From the NCBI GenBank assembly GCA_030704615.1, contig CM060732.1, positions 74,753,053-74,817,052 of the forward strand: a stretch of DNA of 64,000 nt, written 5' to 3'. Below the pieces are notes generated by a model that saw only the letters and a list, made by a program, of their open reading frames with translations, was not told the origin of the DNA and did not search any database. This DNA comes from Takakia lepidozioides (taxonomy: Eukaryota; Streptophyta; Takakiopsida; Takakiales; Takakiaceae). Of the stretch, positions 11,568 through 22,227 are shown one piece after another (the first letter of the stretch is position 1; each line of letters begins with the position of its first letter). Both the position numbers and the translations under genes were made by a program.

Positions 11568-11627
11568 TTGCTTCATGCTTTGAGAGCTTTCATTGTCTTT
11601 TACTTCTCTCATTTCTCATCTCTTATC
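11566..11627 (+). repeat. LTR-like fragment repeating 4104-4164
   Basis: A block of about 61 bp nearly identical to 4104-4164 (TTGCTTCATGCTTTGAGAGC at the start of both, TTTCTCATCTCTTATCA at the end). It joins the truncated pol directly, so a deletion appears to have fused pol to an LTR piece. Sequence after 11627 does not match the region after 4164. Confidence 0.75.
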
Positions 11628-12056
11628 ATTGTGGTAGAGCTTTCTAGGATTGTGTGCTTAGATTGTGTGGTGGACAACGATGTATGTTGTGGCACGATGC
11701 TTAGGTGCACGACACTTGGATCTGAAGATTATAAGTTTTGAGATGGTTCAAATGTCATAGTCATTGTTGAGATTATGGTATCAACATCAATCCACTGTGT
11801 ATCACTGGAATCATATTTGAACTTCAGGTGACCTCTACCTGATTTCATCCTGATGGATTAGAGTTGGATGAAATATGATAAACCTCACAAAGATGGATAC
11901 ATTATATTGTAGATAAAACCCTTTATTACATTAACTTTTAAAGTAAAACTCTGGATTTTTGGTGACCCTTCTTTTAAAAAATTGGGTAAAAGGATATTGC
12001 CCTACCATGTTTTTTAAGTAATTTTTTTCTACATTTTACCTCAAAAAAAAAAATAA
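11628..12056. other. AT-rich interior end of the TIR element
   Basis: Non-coding and AT-rich with A and T runs (poly-A near 12045). It leads into the right inverted end at about 12060-12107. Nothing else is recognised. Confidence 0.4.
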
Positions 12057-12118
12057 CACCCTATATTTGTTCTCACGTGGTTTTGAAAATATGGGGAGTG
12101 ACCCCCCAAGGTAGCTGG

Positions 12119-12929
12119 TCAGTGGTTCAAAGGTGGATATAAGGGTAACGCCAGGAGGGAGTTGTAGGAGAACCCTTGTGGTGTGGCTCATTTAGCTCGG
12201 GGCTTATCGTGCGTGAAGAACGCACGGGGAACTTCCCCCTTTGCCATGTCAATAAGCTGGTTTTACGTTTTACCTATTATGTCAACCATTGCCTTTATCT
12301 CTTACCTATCATATCAACCGCAGCTTTCTAAATCATCCGCGGTCTTTTCTGCGCTTTGTGCTTGCAGTGTCTAGTTCGAAGTGCGCTACAACTTTCCTAT
12401 CTTTTCTCTTTCAGTCCCGAATTCCTTTTCAATCCTAATTCCTATTCAATTGTTTTTTTATTCTGTCAGGATGGCTAGAGATCAATGTGGTTGTCCAAGT
12501 TTTGACTTTTGACCTCGACATTTCTCACGATGATTGCCTTACAAATTCTACCATTGCTCATGTAATGAATTCTACCATTGTTTCTTCGGTTAATTCTACC
12601 GTCGCTCAAGTGATTTACGGAAGCTCATCTAGTCAAAACAATGATGAAACTGCACTTGCCCATGTTGATCTGGTCTCCTGTATTGCTATTTCTGTCGACG
12701 CTCCACTTGTACTGTTGAGCCAAGTTTACCATCTGAGAGCATTCCACGTCTGGATGTTGAGCCTTCTTCTCTCTTCTGGTCCTTCCTACAACACTGTAGA
12801 TACTTTTGAAGAGGAGATGGATAAGGATATAGCTCACCAGTTTACACATTCACTCCGACATGCTGCCATTGTTTCCAACCCTCGTTTCAGGAGATTGACC
12901 CAACGGAACTCGATAATGTCAATTATGGT
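12119..12929. other. stretch with weak frames only
   Basis: Short overlapping frames, including one at 12487-12978 with a repeated NSTI/NSTV pattern. The end of this region runs into the recombinase remnant below, so part of it may be its N-terminal portion. No other family recognised. Confidence 0.3.
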
Positions 12930-13170
12930 GGCAGATGAAGGAGCAAGGCATCCGAAATCTGGGCTAGAAAAGCTTTGATAATTGGAGGCTATATAGAGGT
13001 TTGTCAGTTGAGAGAAGTATGGAAGAACTTTATGAGGGCGAACCTGATCTTCATAGCTTCATTGACATGCTTTGTCAATTTACTCTACAAGTTAGAAAGA
13101 GAGACGGTACACTTTATCCTCCCGGCAGTGTGCAAGGAGCAATTGATCGGATTATCATGGGTCACATGGA
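12930..13170 (+). pseudogene. Crypton/KIAA1958-like tyrosine recombinase remnant (N-terminal part)
   Basis: Frame 3 gives KASEIWARKA at 12945-12974; after a one-base shift frame 2 gives FDNWRLYRGL at 12974-13003. It continues with SMEELYEGEPDLHSFIDML, then FTLQVRKRDGTLYPPGSV and GAIDRII to about 13160. The pattern of an arm ending in 'F.. V.KKDG..YPP.T' is typical of the N-terminal helical domain of Crypton-derived and KIAA1958/ZMYM-type recombinases. The catalytic R..HxxR..Y part is not seen, and the next sequence (13170-13560) is unrelated. Identification rests on this short pattern only. Confidence 0.4.
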
Positions 13171-14007
13171 AAAGCAAGCTGTCGTGATAGGTATAGCATG
13201 TACGTCATTTGCCATTTTGAGGCCAGATAAGCGGTACGCCCGAGTGAAACTCGCCGGTGATGAGACCATCCCCACCGGTGGCTCTGTATGTGGGTACATC
13301 AAGTGTTTTTTATTGAGGCATGTGCAGAGCGCTCAAGAAGATGGGGTGCCTGCTGCTGGATTGCTCCCCACCGGTTGCACGGCAAACCTCACGCCACCCT
13401 CCCGCTCAACCTCTCGCTCGCCAGCGTCTCACTTGTGGGATGATCGCCTGACTCCAGATGCGCACTGGACTCGTCTGACGTTGACTTGCGTGAGCCATAA
13501 CGGGCCCGGAAGGACACGGCAAGGTCCGGGTCCGGTTCCAATTTGGAGCGCACCGAACGTATGAACTATGAACGTTGCTAAGCAGGTAGCTGCTGACGTG
13601 TGAGGGTGGGTCCCGGAATTGTCCAAAAACCCAAAAATTGCTCTCGTCCTTTAGGGGTCAAGGTGATAATTTATATCCTACCGGAAATCATGCCCAACCA
13701 GATGAGAATCCGAGGAGGAGAAGACAAAGAGAACCTGACAGAAGGTAGATATATGGAGTGCAGGATTATAACAGGGGCATTTTTTCTCATTCTCAAAATA
13801 AATATATGACGCCTCCCAAGAAGAAACGTAGACTATGGTGTCTCCTTTTTTTAGAAGCATTTTAAGGAAACCTGGGAGCAACAGCCCACAATTCAGGCCT
13901 TTGAGGAGGGGGAAATCTAACACCCTTCCATTTATGGGCCATGGAGGCACACACGACGAACAACATCCAGATAGAACACCACGAACAATCCCCACATGGG
14001 GCAGGGC
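13171..14007. other. no gene recognised
   Basis: A plus-strand frame is open to 13564 but after about 13170 is Pro/Thr/Ser-rich without a domain. The rest shows nothing recognisable. Confidence 0.3.
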
Positions 14008-14075
14008 AGGGGGTTTGAACCCCAAACTACCAAGGCGACACATTGTGCACTTACCAGCTGAGCTACCAGCCGATG
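14008..14075 (-). mobile_element. tRNA-derived SINE head
   Basis: On the minus strand TGGTAGCTCAGCTGGTAAG matches a tRNA D-arm and pol III box A, and about 30 bases on GGGGTTCAAACCCC matches the T-arm and box B. The acceptor stem does not close, so this is a tRNA-like SINE head or tRNA pseudogene rather than a tRNA gene. The 3' part probably continues to about 13930. Confidence 0.55.
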
Positions 14076-14079
14076 TGCA

Positions 14080-15360
14080 TCTCTTCATCCCAAGGGACTT
14101 GCGACTAGTGCCTTCCATTCCATTGGAAGGTGATATTTTGAACCCTAAAAATTACCTATGCACAATCTCCAACCATTGGACAATGTGCTTAGTGCTTTCC
14201 ATTCTCCCACTAAGTTCCTAAGTACCCAAATACAGATTTACAAGTATAGCTAACCAATTTGTGAGGGGTCAAACAAAATGCTATCAATAGCCATTTGCAA
14301 TCTTGCTTGAAGTTGGATACTTTGGCGGCTTTGATATGAGTGTCATTATGCGGGATTTAATTGGAGAATATGGATTGGAGGGCAGTGTTTGGAATGTGGC
14401 ACAACCGTAGTTGCAATACTTTAACCATCAAAAACCGATGTTGTCCTTCGGGGGCTGGATTTGAGCCACAATACTCTCTCAAGGAATTTTCCTGAGCTGC
14501 ACTTGGCAATTTGTTCTGCTTGATCTGTCTTGTGTCTCGACCAATTCCTTCCTCGCTTTTTAATGAGTGTGATGAAATCGATTCACACACTTGGCATCCA
14601 GCTGACTTTCAGGCTCCAAACAAACCACACTCAGGAAGTGTTTGAAACTTATAGGCTTGGATTTCACTTTTCTAATGGTATGCAAGGGAAGCCTTTGTGC
14701 TGGTTAAACCCCTAGTGTATACTAAGCAAACCGTGCCACACACCCCTTTTTACCTCATCAATCGGACCTGGATTGAAGAGGCTCCAACAGGAAGTTTGCA
14801 GTACAGATTTAGCATCAGCATATTGCAAGCGATTCCATCCGTGCGAAAGGGGGGGGGGAGAAGCTGCAGGCCTACAATTCACTGCGTCTCAGGATGGGTA
14901 TTGGTGGGTGGCCCTTCATGGGACCACCCTTCGTTCAGAGCGGTTGTGGTCTTGAGCAACTTCGAGGGGCAGCCATACAATATGTTACCAATCCCGACCA
15001 TATTCCTCCCACCTCTAGTTACTCAAGGAATAATCCAACCCTACCATTTGGCAATTGGATTCTTATTGCCTATGTTACTATTACCTATGTTACGAGAATT
15101 TGAGGGTGAGTGAAATTGCAATGGTTCACAACCAGGCAAAAATGATTTTATAATATCCTGTGATGCAAGGCCATGGAACTGTGTACATGTTCCTCTCTAT
15201 CTTTAGTCTGGATCAATCATTTTTAAATGTTAATTGAACCAACCCGCTTTGCCCTTAGGGGGTTTACCTACTCAAAGCAATGAAGGATGCAGACACTCTC
15301 ACACCTTTCCAGAAAAACCAGGCATTCAATAAATTTGGAGATAACCTTCAGTGCCCTTTT
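14080..15360. other. no gene recognised; possible second SINE trace
   Basis: At 14445-14515 (minus strand) a weak box A/box B pair (GCAGCTCAGGAAAATTCC, GGCTCAAATCC) hints at another SINE. The rest, including 14700-15110, has short frames without known domains. The final 100 bases are probably 3' UTR of the PPR gene. Confidence 0.3.
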
Positions 15361-18300
15361 TCACCAGTAATCCCCACAAGAACAAACCCCATCTTCGAAG
15401 TGGTGAAAGCGATTAGCGTCCCTTACAACAATTGCTCGGCCAACAATCTTTGAGATGAACTTGGTGGCGGTGTGACAGTCACCACATACCCGAAGATTCT
15501 TGATGATACGGAGAGGCGTCCCAGGGGCTGTGCTGATCAACCCAAAACCAATGGCCAGCTTCTCACTGTGGTAGCAAAGAGAAAATTCCTTTTGGTCCTC
15601 TCCCACATCATGCAATACAAAGCGCGTGTCAGGCACATACCCTGCATCCTTCATCTGCCCAGACAATCTTCTCAGCTCAGCATGGATTTCCTCAATTTTT
15701 GGATGCAATTTGTCATCTACAACAAAGGTGTGCACCCTGTTGCTGACCTCAATGCAGCAGCAACCTGGATCCTTTCTAACCCCTCTGACCTGCATCATTT
15801 TTCTCATCTTTGCAGTATCGTCCCATCTGCCAGCAGCAGCATAGATGTTTGATAACAACACGTAAGAAGCGGCGTCCTGTTCATCCCACTGGAGAATATA
15901 TGTTGCCGCACGCTCAGCCATCTCCACATTGCAATGAATTCTGCAGGCACCAAGCAAGGCCCTCCACACCGCAGCATTTGGTCTCATTGGCATTTTGTTA
16001 ATGAAGTCCTCTGCCTCATCTAATCGCCCTGCACGTCCAAGAAGGTCCACCATGCAGCCGAAGTGTTCCACAGCTGGAGTAATTCCATGCTCTTGACTCA
16101 GGGAGTCAAAATAGTATCTGCCTTCATCCACTAGGCCAGCATGGCTACATGCAGAGAGAACACATATAAAAGTGACACTGTCCAGCTTCAAGCCTTCCAT
16201 TTGCATTTCTTCCAATAGTTGCAGGGCCTCCATATCACAACCATGCTGGGCATATCCTGCGATCATCGAACTCCAGGACACCACATTTCGTTCAGCCATA
16301 TTGTCGAAGACTCCCTTTGCATCTTTGATGCTCCCGCATTTAGCATACATGTTCACAAGGGTAGAGTTCAGAATGACATCTGGTACAATTCCAGCTTTGA
16401 CAATGTCACCATGCACCTCTTTGCCCTTTTCCAGGGCTGCCAGGCTCGCACACGCATTGCAAATGCAAATAAATGTGACCTGGTCGGGATTCACCCCTTC
16501 CAGCATCATTTGCTCATAGGTCTCCACAGCCTCCAACCCACACCCAAGCTTGGCATATCCTGCAATCATTGTGTTCCAGGACACCACATCTCGTTCACCC
16601 ATATTGTCAAAAACTCCCTTTGCATCTTTGATGCTCCTGCCTTTGGCATACATGTCCACGAGGGTATTGTTCAGAATGACACCTGGTGCAATTCCAGCTT
16701 TGCTGATATCACCATGCACCTCTTTGCCCTTTTCCAGGAATGCCAGGCTTGCACATGCATTGCAAACGCAAATGAACGTGACCTGGTTGGGCTTCACCCC
16801 TTCCCCCATCATTTGCTCATAGGTCTCCAAAGCCTCCATCCCACGCCCATGCTGGGCATATCCAGCGATCATTGTGTTCCAGGACACCACATCTCGTTCA
16901 GCCATATTCTCAAACACTCCCTTTGCATCCTCGATGCTCCCGCATTTGGCATACATGTCCACCAGGGCAGTGTTCAGAATGACATCTGGTACAACTCTAG
17001 CTTTGATGATGTCACCATGGACCTCTTTGCCCTTTTCCAGGGCTGCCAGACTTGCGCACGCATTGCAAATGCAAACGAATGTGAGCTGGTCTGGCTTCAC
17101 CCCTTCCCGCATCATTTGCTCATAGGTCTCCAAAGCCTCCATCCCATACCCATGCTGCACACATCCTGCCATCATCGCAGTCCATGACACCACATTTCGT
17201 TCAGCCATACTGTCGAACACTCTCTTTGCATCCTTGGGGCTCCCGCATTTGGCATACATATCCACCAGGGTATTGTTCAGTATGACATCTGGTACAATTC
17301 CAGCTTTGATGATGTCACCATGGACCTCTTTGCCCTTTTCCAGGGCTGCCAGGCTTGCACACGCCTTGCAAATGCAAATGAATGTAACCTGGTCTGGCTT
17401 CTCCCCTCCCCGTATCATTTGCTCATAGGTCTCCAAGGCCTCCATTCCACAACCATGCTGGGCATATCCTGTGATCATTGCATTCCAAGACACCACATCT
17501 CGTTGGACCATATTGTCGAACACTCCCTTTGCATCCTTGATACTCCCACACTTTGCATACATGTTCATCAGGACAGTGTTTAGAATGACATCTGGTACAA
17601 TTCCAGCTGTGATGATGTCACCGTGGACCTTTCTGGCCTTTTCCAGGGCTGCCACGCTCGCACATGCATTGCAAACGCAAATGAATGTGACCCGGTCTGG
17701 CTTCACCCCTTCCCCCATCATTCGATCATAAGTCTCCAAAGCGTTCTTACCACACCCATGCTTGGTAAATCCTGCCATCATTATATTCCACGTGATTAAG
17801 TCTCGTTCAGGCATTTCGCTGAACACTTGGTGTGCATCCAAGATGCTCCCGCATTTGACATACATGTTGACAAGGGTGTTGTGTAGAAAAACGTTTGGCT
17901 TGAATCCACTCTGGATAATGTGAGCGTGCACCTGCTTTCCTGCTTCCAGCAGTTTCTTTTTTATGCACTTATGCAAGAGACAGACATAAGTGTCTGAATC
18001 TGCTGAAAAGCCTCCTTGGTTTAAAATCTGTAAGGCCTCTTTCAGTTGTCCTGCCTCACATAGTGTCCTCACATGCCCAAAAGTGCCAGAAGAGGTCTTG
18101 TGGACTCCCTCTCTTGGTCCTCTTTTGGAACCTGTGGTCATGGTGGAGGTGAATAATGTTATAAACTGCGCCTCCGCCGCTGCTTCCAGTTGAACACAGC
18201 TATTGATCCGCAGGGGATCATAGGTACTCATGTGCTTGAAATCCAGCACTGTCGGATTAATCTGGACCCACACTCCATCCCTGTACGTTCAGCTATCCCA

Positions 18301-20486
18301 GCCTTCGCACCAATAATGCATCCCCTTGCTGCTAGCGCCTGACAATCACAGCCTTACATTTGTTCTAGCAAACACCCCAACCCTACTATCACACACTAGT
18401 TCTTATGCTATCTTGTTCCCAAGACTTGAAAACGTGCGGGGGAGAGAGAGAGGATGACAATTTGCTGTCATCTGCTTCTCTACATAATTAAACAGGCATT
18501 CACCTTTTTGCCTTGATTGTCCTGCCATTGACTGGGGTCTGAAAAATATTCCTTCCAAAGCTTCTCCGCATCTCTGGTTTCTATCTTTGGATATTTGCCT
18601 GTTGTCACATTGGCAGTAACATATCAAAACACTCCAAATCACCATATATTCACACGATGACCTAACTTGTAGAATTCAACATGAAAACTAGGGATGACTC
18701 TGATAGGAGCACAAAAGGCACAAATCTGTTGAAGAAGGTGCCCTCACCACATTGTCCTTGACCTTGTGTTATGAAAGCAGCTAGCTTTTCTTTCACCCAA
18801 GAAGGATTCAACCAACCATCAACCCAAAGGACCTCTTGTGTGTGCTGATTGTGTCTGTAGTTGGGTGATCTCGGAATAGTCTGTGAGAACCACCACGCTG
18901 GAGCTGAGCAGCCATAGATTTGGAGACAGCCACCTAAGACCAAGCTAACCCTCTCCTGTACCTTTGCAAAAACATGAGGAAAAAGAACAAATCATGATAC
19001 TGACAGGAAGAACCCACTTTTGCAGAACCAACAAACTTCTCCCTATTGTACATTAAGAAAGCCACACCTTGCCATTGTGGTTGTCCCACCATTGTGAAGG
19101 ATCTTTAAAAAACTCATGCCAGCGCTGCTCCATGCTCCAGGGTAGACCTTCATGCCCAAAATTGTCTACAGAATCAACACTTTGACACTTTTTTTTTTTT
19201 TTTTTTTTTTTTTTGGGGAGTGCTAGTGAAGCTTTCAACAGCATTCATGCAAGTCACTGGGCTCCATTGGACTCTACACAATGAGGCACATATATAGAAA
19301 CTTAGACATATGCTAAATAAGCTTGGGCATGACAAGGCTGCCCCTCTCATCAGGTCACAGTGAGTATGACTCACTTTCAAGATTTGAAGGTGCTCGACCA
19401 TCTACGCCAGAATCAGAACTGCACTCTGATAACTTTCCACCACCAGGCTGTTCTTGATCTTGTGGCACTGCAAATAGTTTTTCTTTCACCCAAGGAGGAT
19501 TGAACCAAACCTCAATCCAGAAGACCTCTTGGCTGAGCTGCTTATGTCTGTTGTCTGGAGATTTTGGATTGGTCTGTGAAAACGACCAGGGAGCAGCTGA
19601 GCAGCCACAGTCTCAACCCTCCCAAGTAACTTGCGAACTCCAGGGAAAAGACCTTGCGCATCCTACTTTCATGCCCTGCTTATGAAACACAACCTACGAC
19701 ACTGACAGTAAGGGTAGTTTCTGCAGAGCAAACCGAGATTCTAACTTCACTCAACAACTATGGGTACAATCTAGTCCACACAATACTACCATACCAGAGT
19801 ACAGTCAAACCTAAAATTCCTTCACATCCTACATGGAGAAAGCTCACCTTGTCAACGCTGCAGTCCCACCATTGTGAAGGATCTTCAAGGACATCCTGCC
19901 AGCGCTGTTCCATGCTCCAGCATTGACCTACGTGCCAGATATTCCAACTATCAGCCTTGTCTAACTATCAGCTTTCTTGCATCTTTGCCCAGAGTATGTT
20001 CATTTACGCTGAATTGCTCAAAAGACAATTCCAAGCGTGGATCCTATAGCGCATACAACACAACACAGCCACCCCAAGCAAAGAACCGCAAAGTGTTTCA
20101 TGTTATCACCTACTGTGAATGGCATCCCTTAAGGTTGGCGAGGCGCCATAGCCACCACATGAAAAGGACTTCGTCCCCGGCGCATTGCCCAGGGGGATGC
20201 CGCTTCCAACTCCACAGCCCAGCCCCTTCATCCGCTGCAAGACCCGACGCCTCTCGCATGACCGCCACGAGAGCAGAGGGCCTGGGGTATGGAGTCGGCA
20301 TGCGCGGTCAGGAGAACGCCGGAAGCCGCTGCCATCCCCGCCAGTGAGTGAGAAAGAGGCAGAAAATATTTGTCGGTCTGTACTTCCAACGCAGGTGCAA
20401 GCAACAGCAGGCTCCTCTAAACATGGCAAACGATGTTCCAGCTTCAAGGATCGCGCATACGTGTGGACCATCATTTGCTCCTGCAT
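15361..20486 (-). CDS. OSB-like PDF motifs fused to a PPR-DYW RNA-editing factor (predicted)
   Basis: Minus-strand exons: 20486-20114, 19927-19848, 19573-19444, 19147-19068, 18880-18763, 18580-18504, 18261-15361. They total 3759 nt with every phase compatible (about 1252 aa). Exon 1 is Arg/Ser-rich, possibly an organellar presequence. Exons 2-7 encode three PDF motifs, the ssDNA-binding unit of plant organellar OSB proteins. Each is split by a phase-0 intron at the same Lys: [34 protein letters not shown] and [20 protein letters not shown]. The third runs straight into the PPR reading frame. That part has six near-identical P-L-S triplets (101 aa), then L2-S2-E1-E2 and a complete DYW deaminase domain: HSEKLA, CGDCH and the C-terminal DYW. 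DYW proteins deaminate C to U in organellar RNA. No OB-fold is seen. If the fusion is wrong, the PPR gene would start at the ATG at 18231 (956 aa). No transcript evidence is available. Confidence 0.7.
16070..17900 (-). repeat. tandem 303-bp PPR triplet repeats
   Basis: Six consecutive P-L-S triplets whose DNA units are about 303 bp and highly similar. Most of each unit ([56 protein letters not shown]) is constant. Residue 5 of the S and P motifs varies between Asn, Thr and Ser. The similarity implies recent internal duplication or gene conversion. Confidence 0.9.
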
Positions 20487-20796
20487 TTCTTACTTCTCCA
20501 AAACATCACCAGAAGGAGAGAATGCAGATTTCAGCACATGTCGAAATGCACCTCCCTTCTGCCATATCTTCACCGTCGTCCCGGTCGTCGAGTGACCTCT
20601 GCTTGCCTCCTCCCACCTGCAATCTCGTCTGAGCAGAGAGCGAGAGAACCCTAACCCTAACCCTAGTTTCACGATTTTCTTACATCAGTAGGAGAATTGT
20701 CATCCACTTGTCTCTCTCTCTTAAGGACGACTTTTAGGGTTTGTCTTCTCTCTCTGTTTGTCAGTGTGTTCTTGCCTGTGTTGTGTGCAACTCGCC
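20487..20796. promoter_or_regulatory. head-to-head upstream region with telo-box
   Basis: 310 bp separate the start codons of the OSB/PPR gene (-) and ISY1 (+). It contains three ACCCTAA units at about 20647-20667 and a further TTAGGGTTT at about 20733, i.e. telo-box elements known from promoters of plant housekeeping genes. A shared bidirectional promoter is inferred from position. Confidence 0.55.
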
Positions 20797-22227
20797 ATGG
20801 CTCGTAATGAGGAGAAGGCGCAGTCTATGCTCAGCAGGTTCTTGCAAGCCAAGAACGAGGAGAAGAAAAAGCCGAAGGAGAGGCGGCCCTTCTTGGCTTC
20901 GGAATGCCGGGATCTGGCAGACGCGGACAAATGGAGGCAGCAAATTATCAGGGAAATCGGGCGCAAAGTCATGGACATTCAGAATCCTGGCCTTGGGGAG
21001 CATCGCCTGAGAGATTTGAACGATGAGATAAATAAGCTGATTAGAGAGAAAGGTCACTGGGAGGCAAGGATCCTGGAGCTAGGCGGCCCGAATTATGCCA
21101 AAACCGGGCCCAAGATCACCGATGCTGAGGGCAAGGAGGTGAGTTAAAATTTCAGTCGTCCAACTGTTAAAGCTCTTGAGAGCGTTGTTTTAAAATGTTA
21201 GCAAGTGCATATCGTGTTTGAAACTTTTGTCACGCGTACAATGTCAGGTGGATGCAGCAAGTGGAAAGGGCATGGGTTACAAGTACTTTGGGGCAGCAAA
21301 GCAGCTTCCAGGTGTGAAAGAACTATTTGAGGCTCCTCCGGAGCTAAAGAAGAAAAGGAATAGATATGAGATGTACCAGCGGATTGATTTGGATTACTAT
21401 GGATATCGTGATGACGAAGATGGTGTGCTTGAAAAGCTCGAACAAGTTGCAGAGCAGCAAATGCGTGCCAAAGCTATTGAAGAATGGCAAAGAATTGAAG
21501 CTGTTAAAAACGAAGCTCGCAAGGCTGTGAAATCTGGGGAGGTAAACCGAAATTGACTCTGAACCTGAAGCTTTAGCAGAGCCTTCAGCTTTCCAATGAA
21601 ATCCTAGATAAAAACAAATGGATGTCACTGTGATCTCCTGCAGATTTAATGAGGGTAGTTTGCTTGGCTCTCCAACACATGGGGATCGAGAGACCCAACA
21701 GTAGTAAGGGTGGTTGAGGAGTTCTATCGTAGCAAGCTACTGCTGTCTTTTCGTATGAGACTCAGTTGATTCTCACACATTTTGATTTTTTTCCCTTACT
21801 AACTGTCAAAACAATTTTTGCAATGAAAGGGATAGGTTGGCTGTTGGGGCACCGACACTGACAGTGCAGAAACCATCTGACAGCTTTTAAGGGTTTAGGG
21901 TTTAAGGTTTATGTGTTCCATGAGGAGTTTATATCAATGTTTGCCCCTCTAATCTCATTTATGTTGGTGCACCTTGGACCATAGATTGTCACTGTTAAGC
22001 CTCTGATGCGCGAACAAGACGACGATTTTGATGATGAGATTGATGGAGAAGAAGAGGAGAGGCCCAAGCAACGTGAGTTTGTTGCTCATGTGCCCCTCCC
22101 CGACGGAAAAGAGATTGAGCGGATGGTTGTGCAGAAGAAGAAGCTGGAGCTCTTGAGTAAGTATGCAAGTGAGGACCTAGTGGAAGAGGACACTGAAGCA
22201 AAGGAGCTTCTTAATATCCATGAGTGA
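20797..22227 (+). CDS. ISY1: pre-mRNA-splicing factor ISY1 homolog
   Basis: Three exons: 20797-21138, 21248-21541, 21985-22227. All introns are phase 0 with GT-AG ends, giving 292 aa, the usual length for plant ISY1. The N-terminus MARNEEKAQSMLSRFLQAK is the family signature. It is followed by RRPFLASECRDLADADKWR, IGRKVMDIQNPGLGEHRLRD and an EARILELGGPNY motif (about residues 85-97). Exon 2 carries KGYKYFGAAKQLPGVKELFE-type sequence and the YYGYRDDEDGVLE stretch. Exon 3 is acidic and ends in a conserved KKKLELLSKYASE helix and a short LLNIHE tail. ISY1 belongs to the Prp19/NTC-associated set of the spliceosome and acts in the nucleus in the first catalytic step. The ATG is the first in frame. 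Divergent from the OSB/PPR gene, with a telo-box between them. Confidence 0.95.

Larger units (their letters stand above)
3391..12118. mobile_element. TIR-bounded insertion (~8.7 kb) enclosing a gypsy element
   Basis: GTAGCTGG occurs at 3391-3398 and again at 12111-12118. Just inside are inverted sequences: GGGGGGTCACT at the left (about 3406-3416) and its complement AGTGACCCCCC at the right (about 12097-12107). Both ends continue with an AT-rich stretch and a CACGTG core about 20-30 bases further in (left 3437-3442, right near 12073). Imperfect TIRs of about 50 bp plus an 8-bp direct repeat are what hAT or Mutator-like elements leave. No transposase of such a family is seen inside, so this would be a non-autonomous or hollowed element that later received, or carries, the gypsy copy. 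Confidence 0.5.

Noticed and set aside
16172-17731. Long plus-strand frames (up to 322 aa) with repeated peptide units
   Set aside because: They are antisense shadows of the PPR triplets; repetition of the coding strand keeps the opposite frames open.
18231-18273. Start of the PPR protein at 18273
   Set aside because: The codon at 18273 is GTG, not ATG. The frame either continues from the upstream exon or begins at the ATG at 18231.
19470-19560. tRNA-like boxes (AGCTCAGCCAAGAGG, GGTTTGGTTCAATCC) suggesting a SINE on the minus strand
   Set aside because: The same bases translate into the second half of an OSB PDF motif (SPDNRHKQ...[11 protein letters not shown]) and are paralogous to 18763-18880, so they are coding exon.
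20647-20667. Interstitial telomere relic
   Set aside because: Only about three units and placed in a promoter; a telo-box is the simpler reading.
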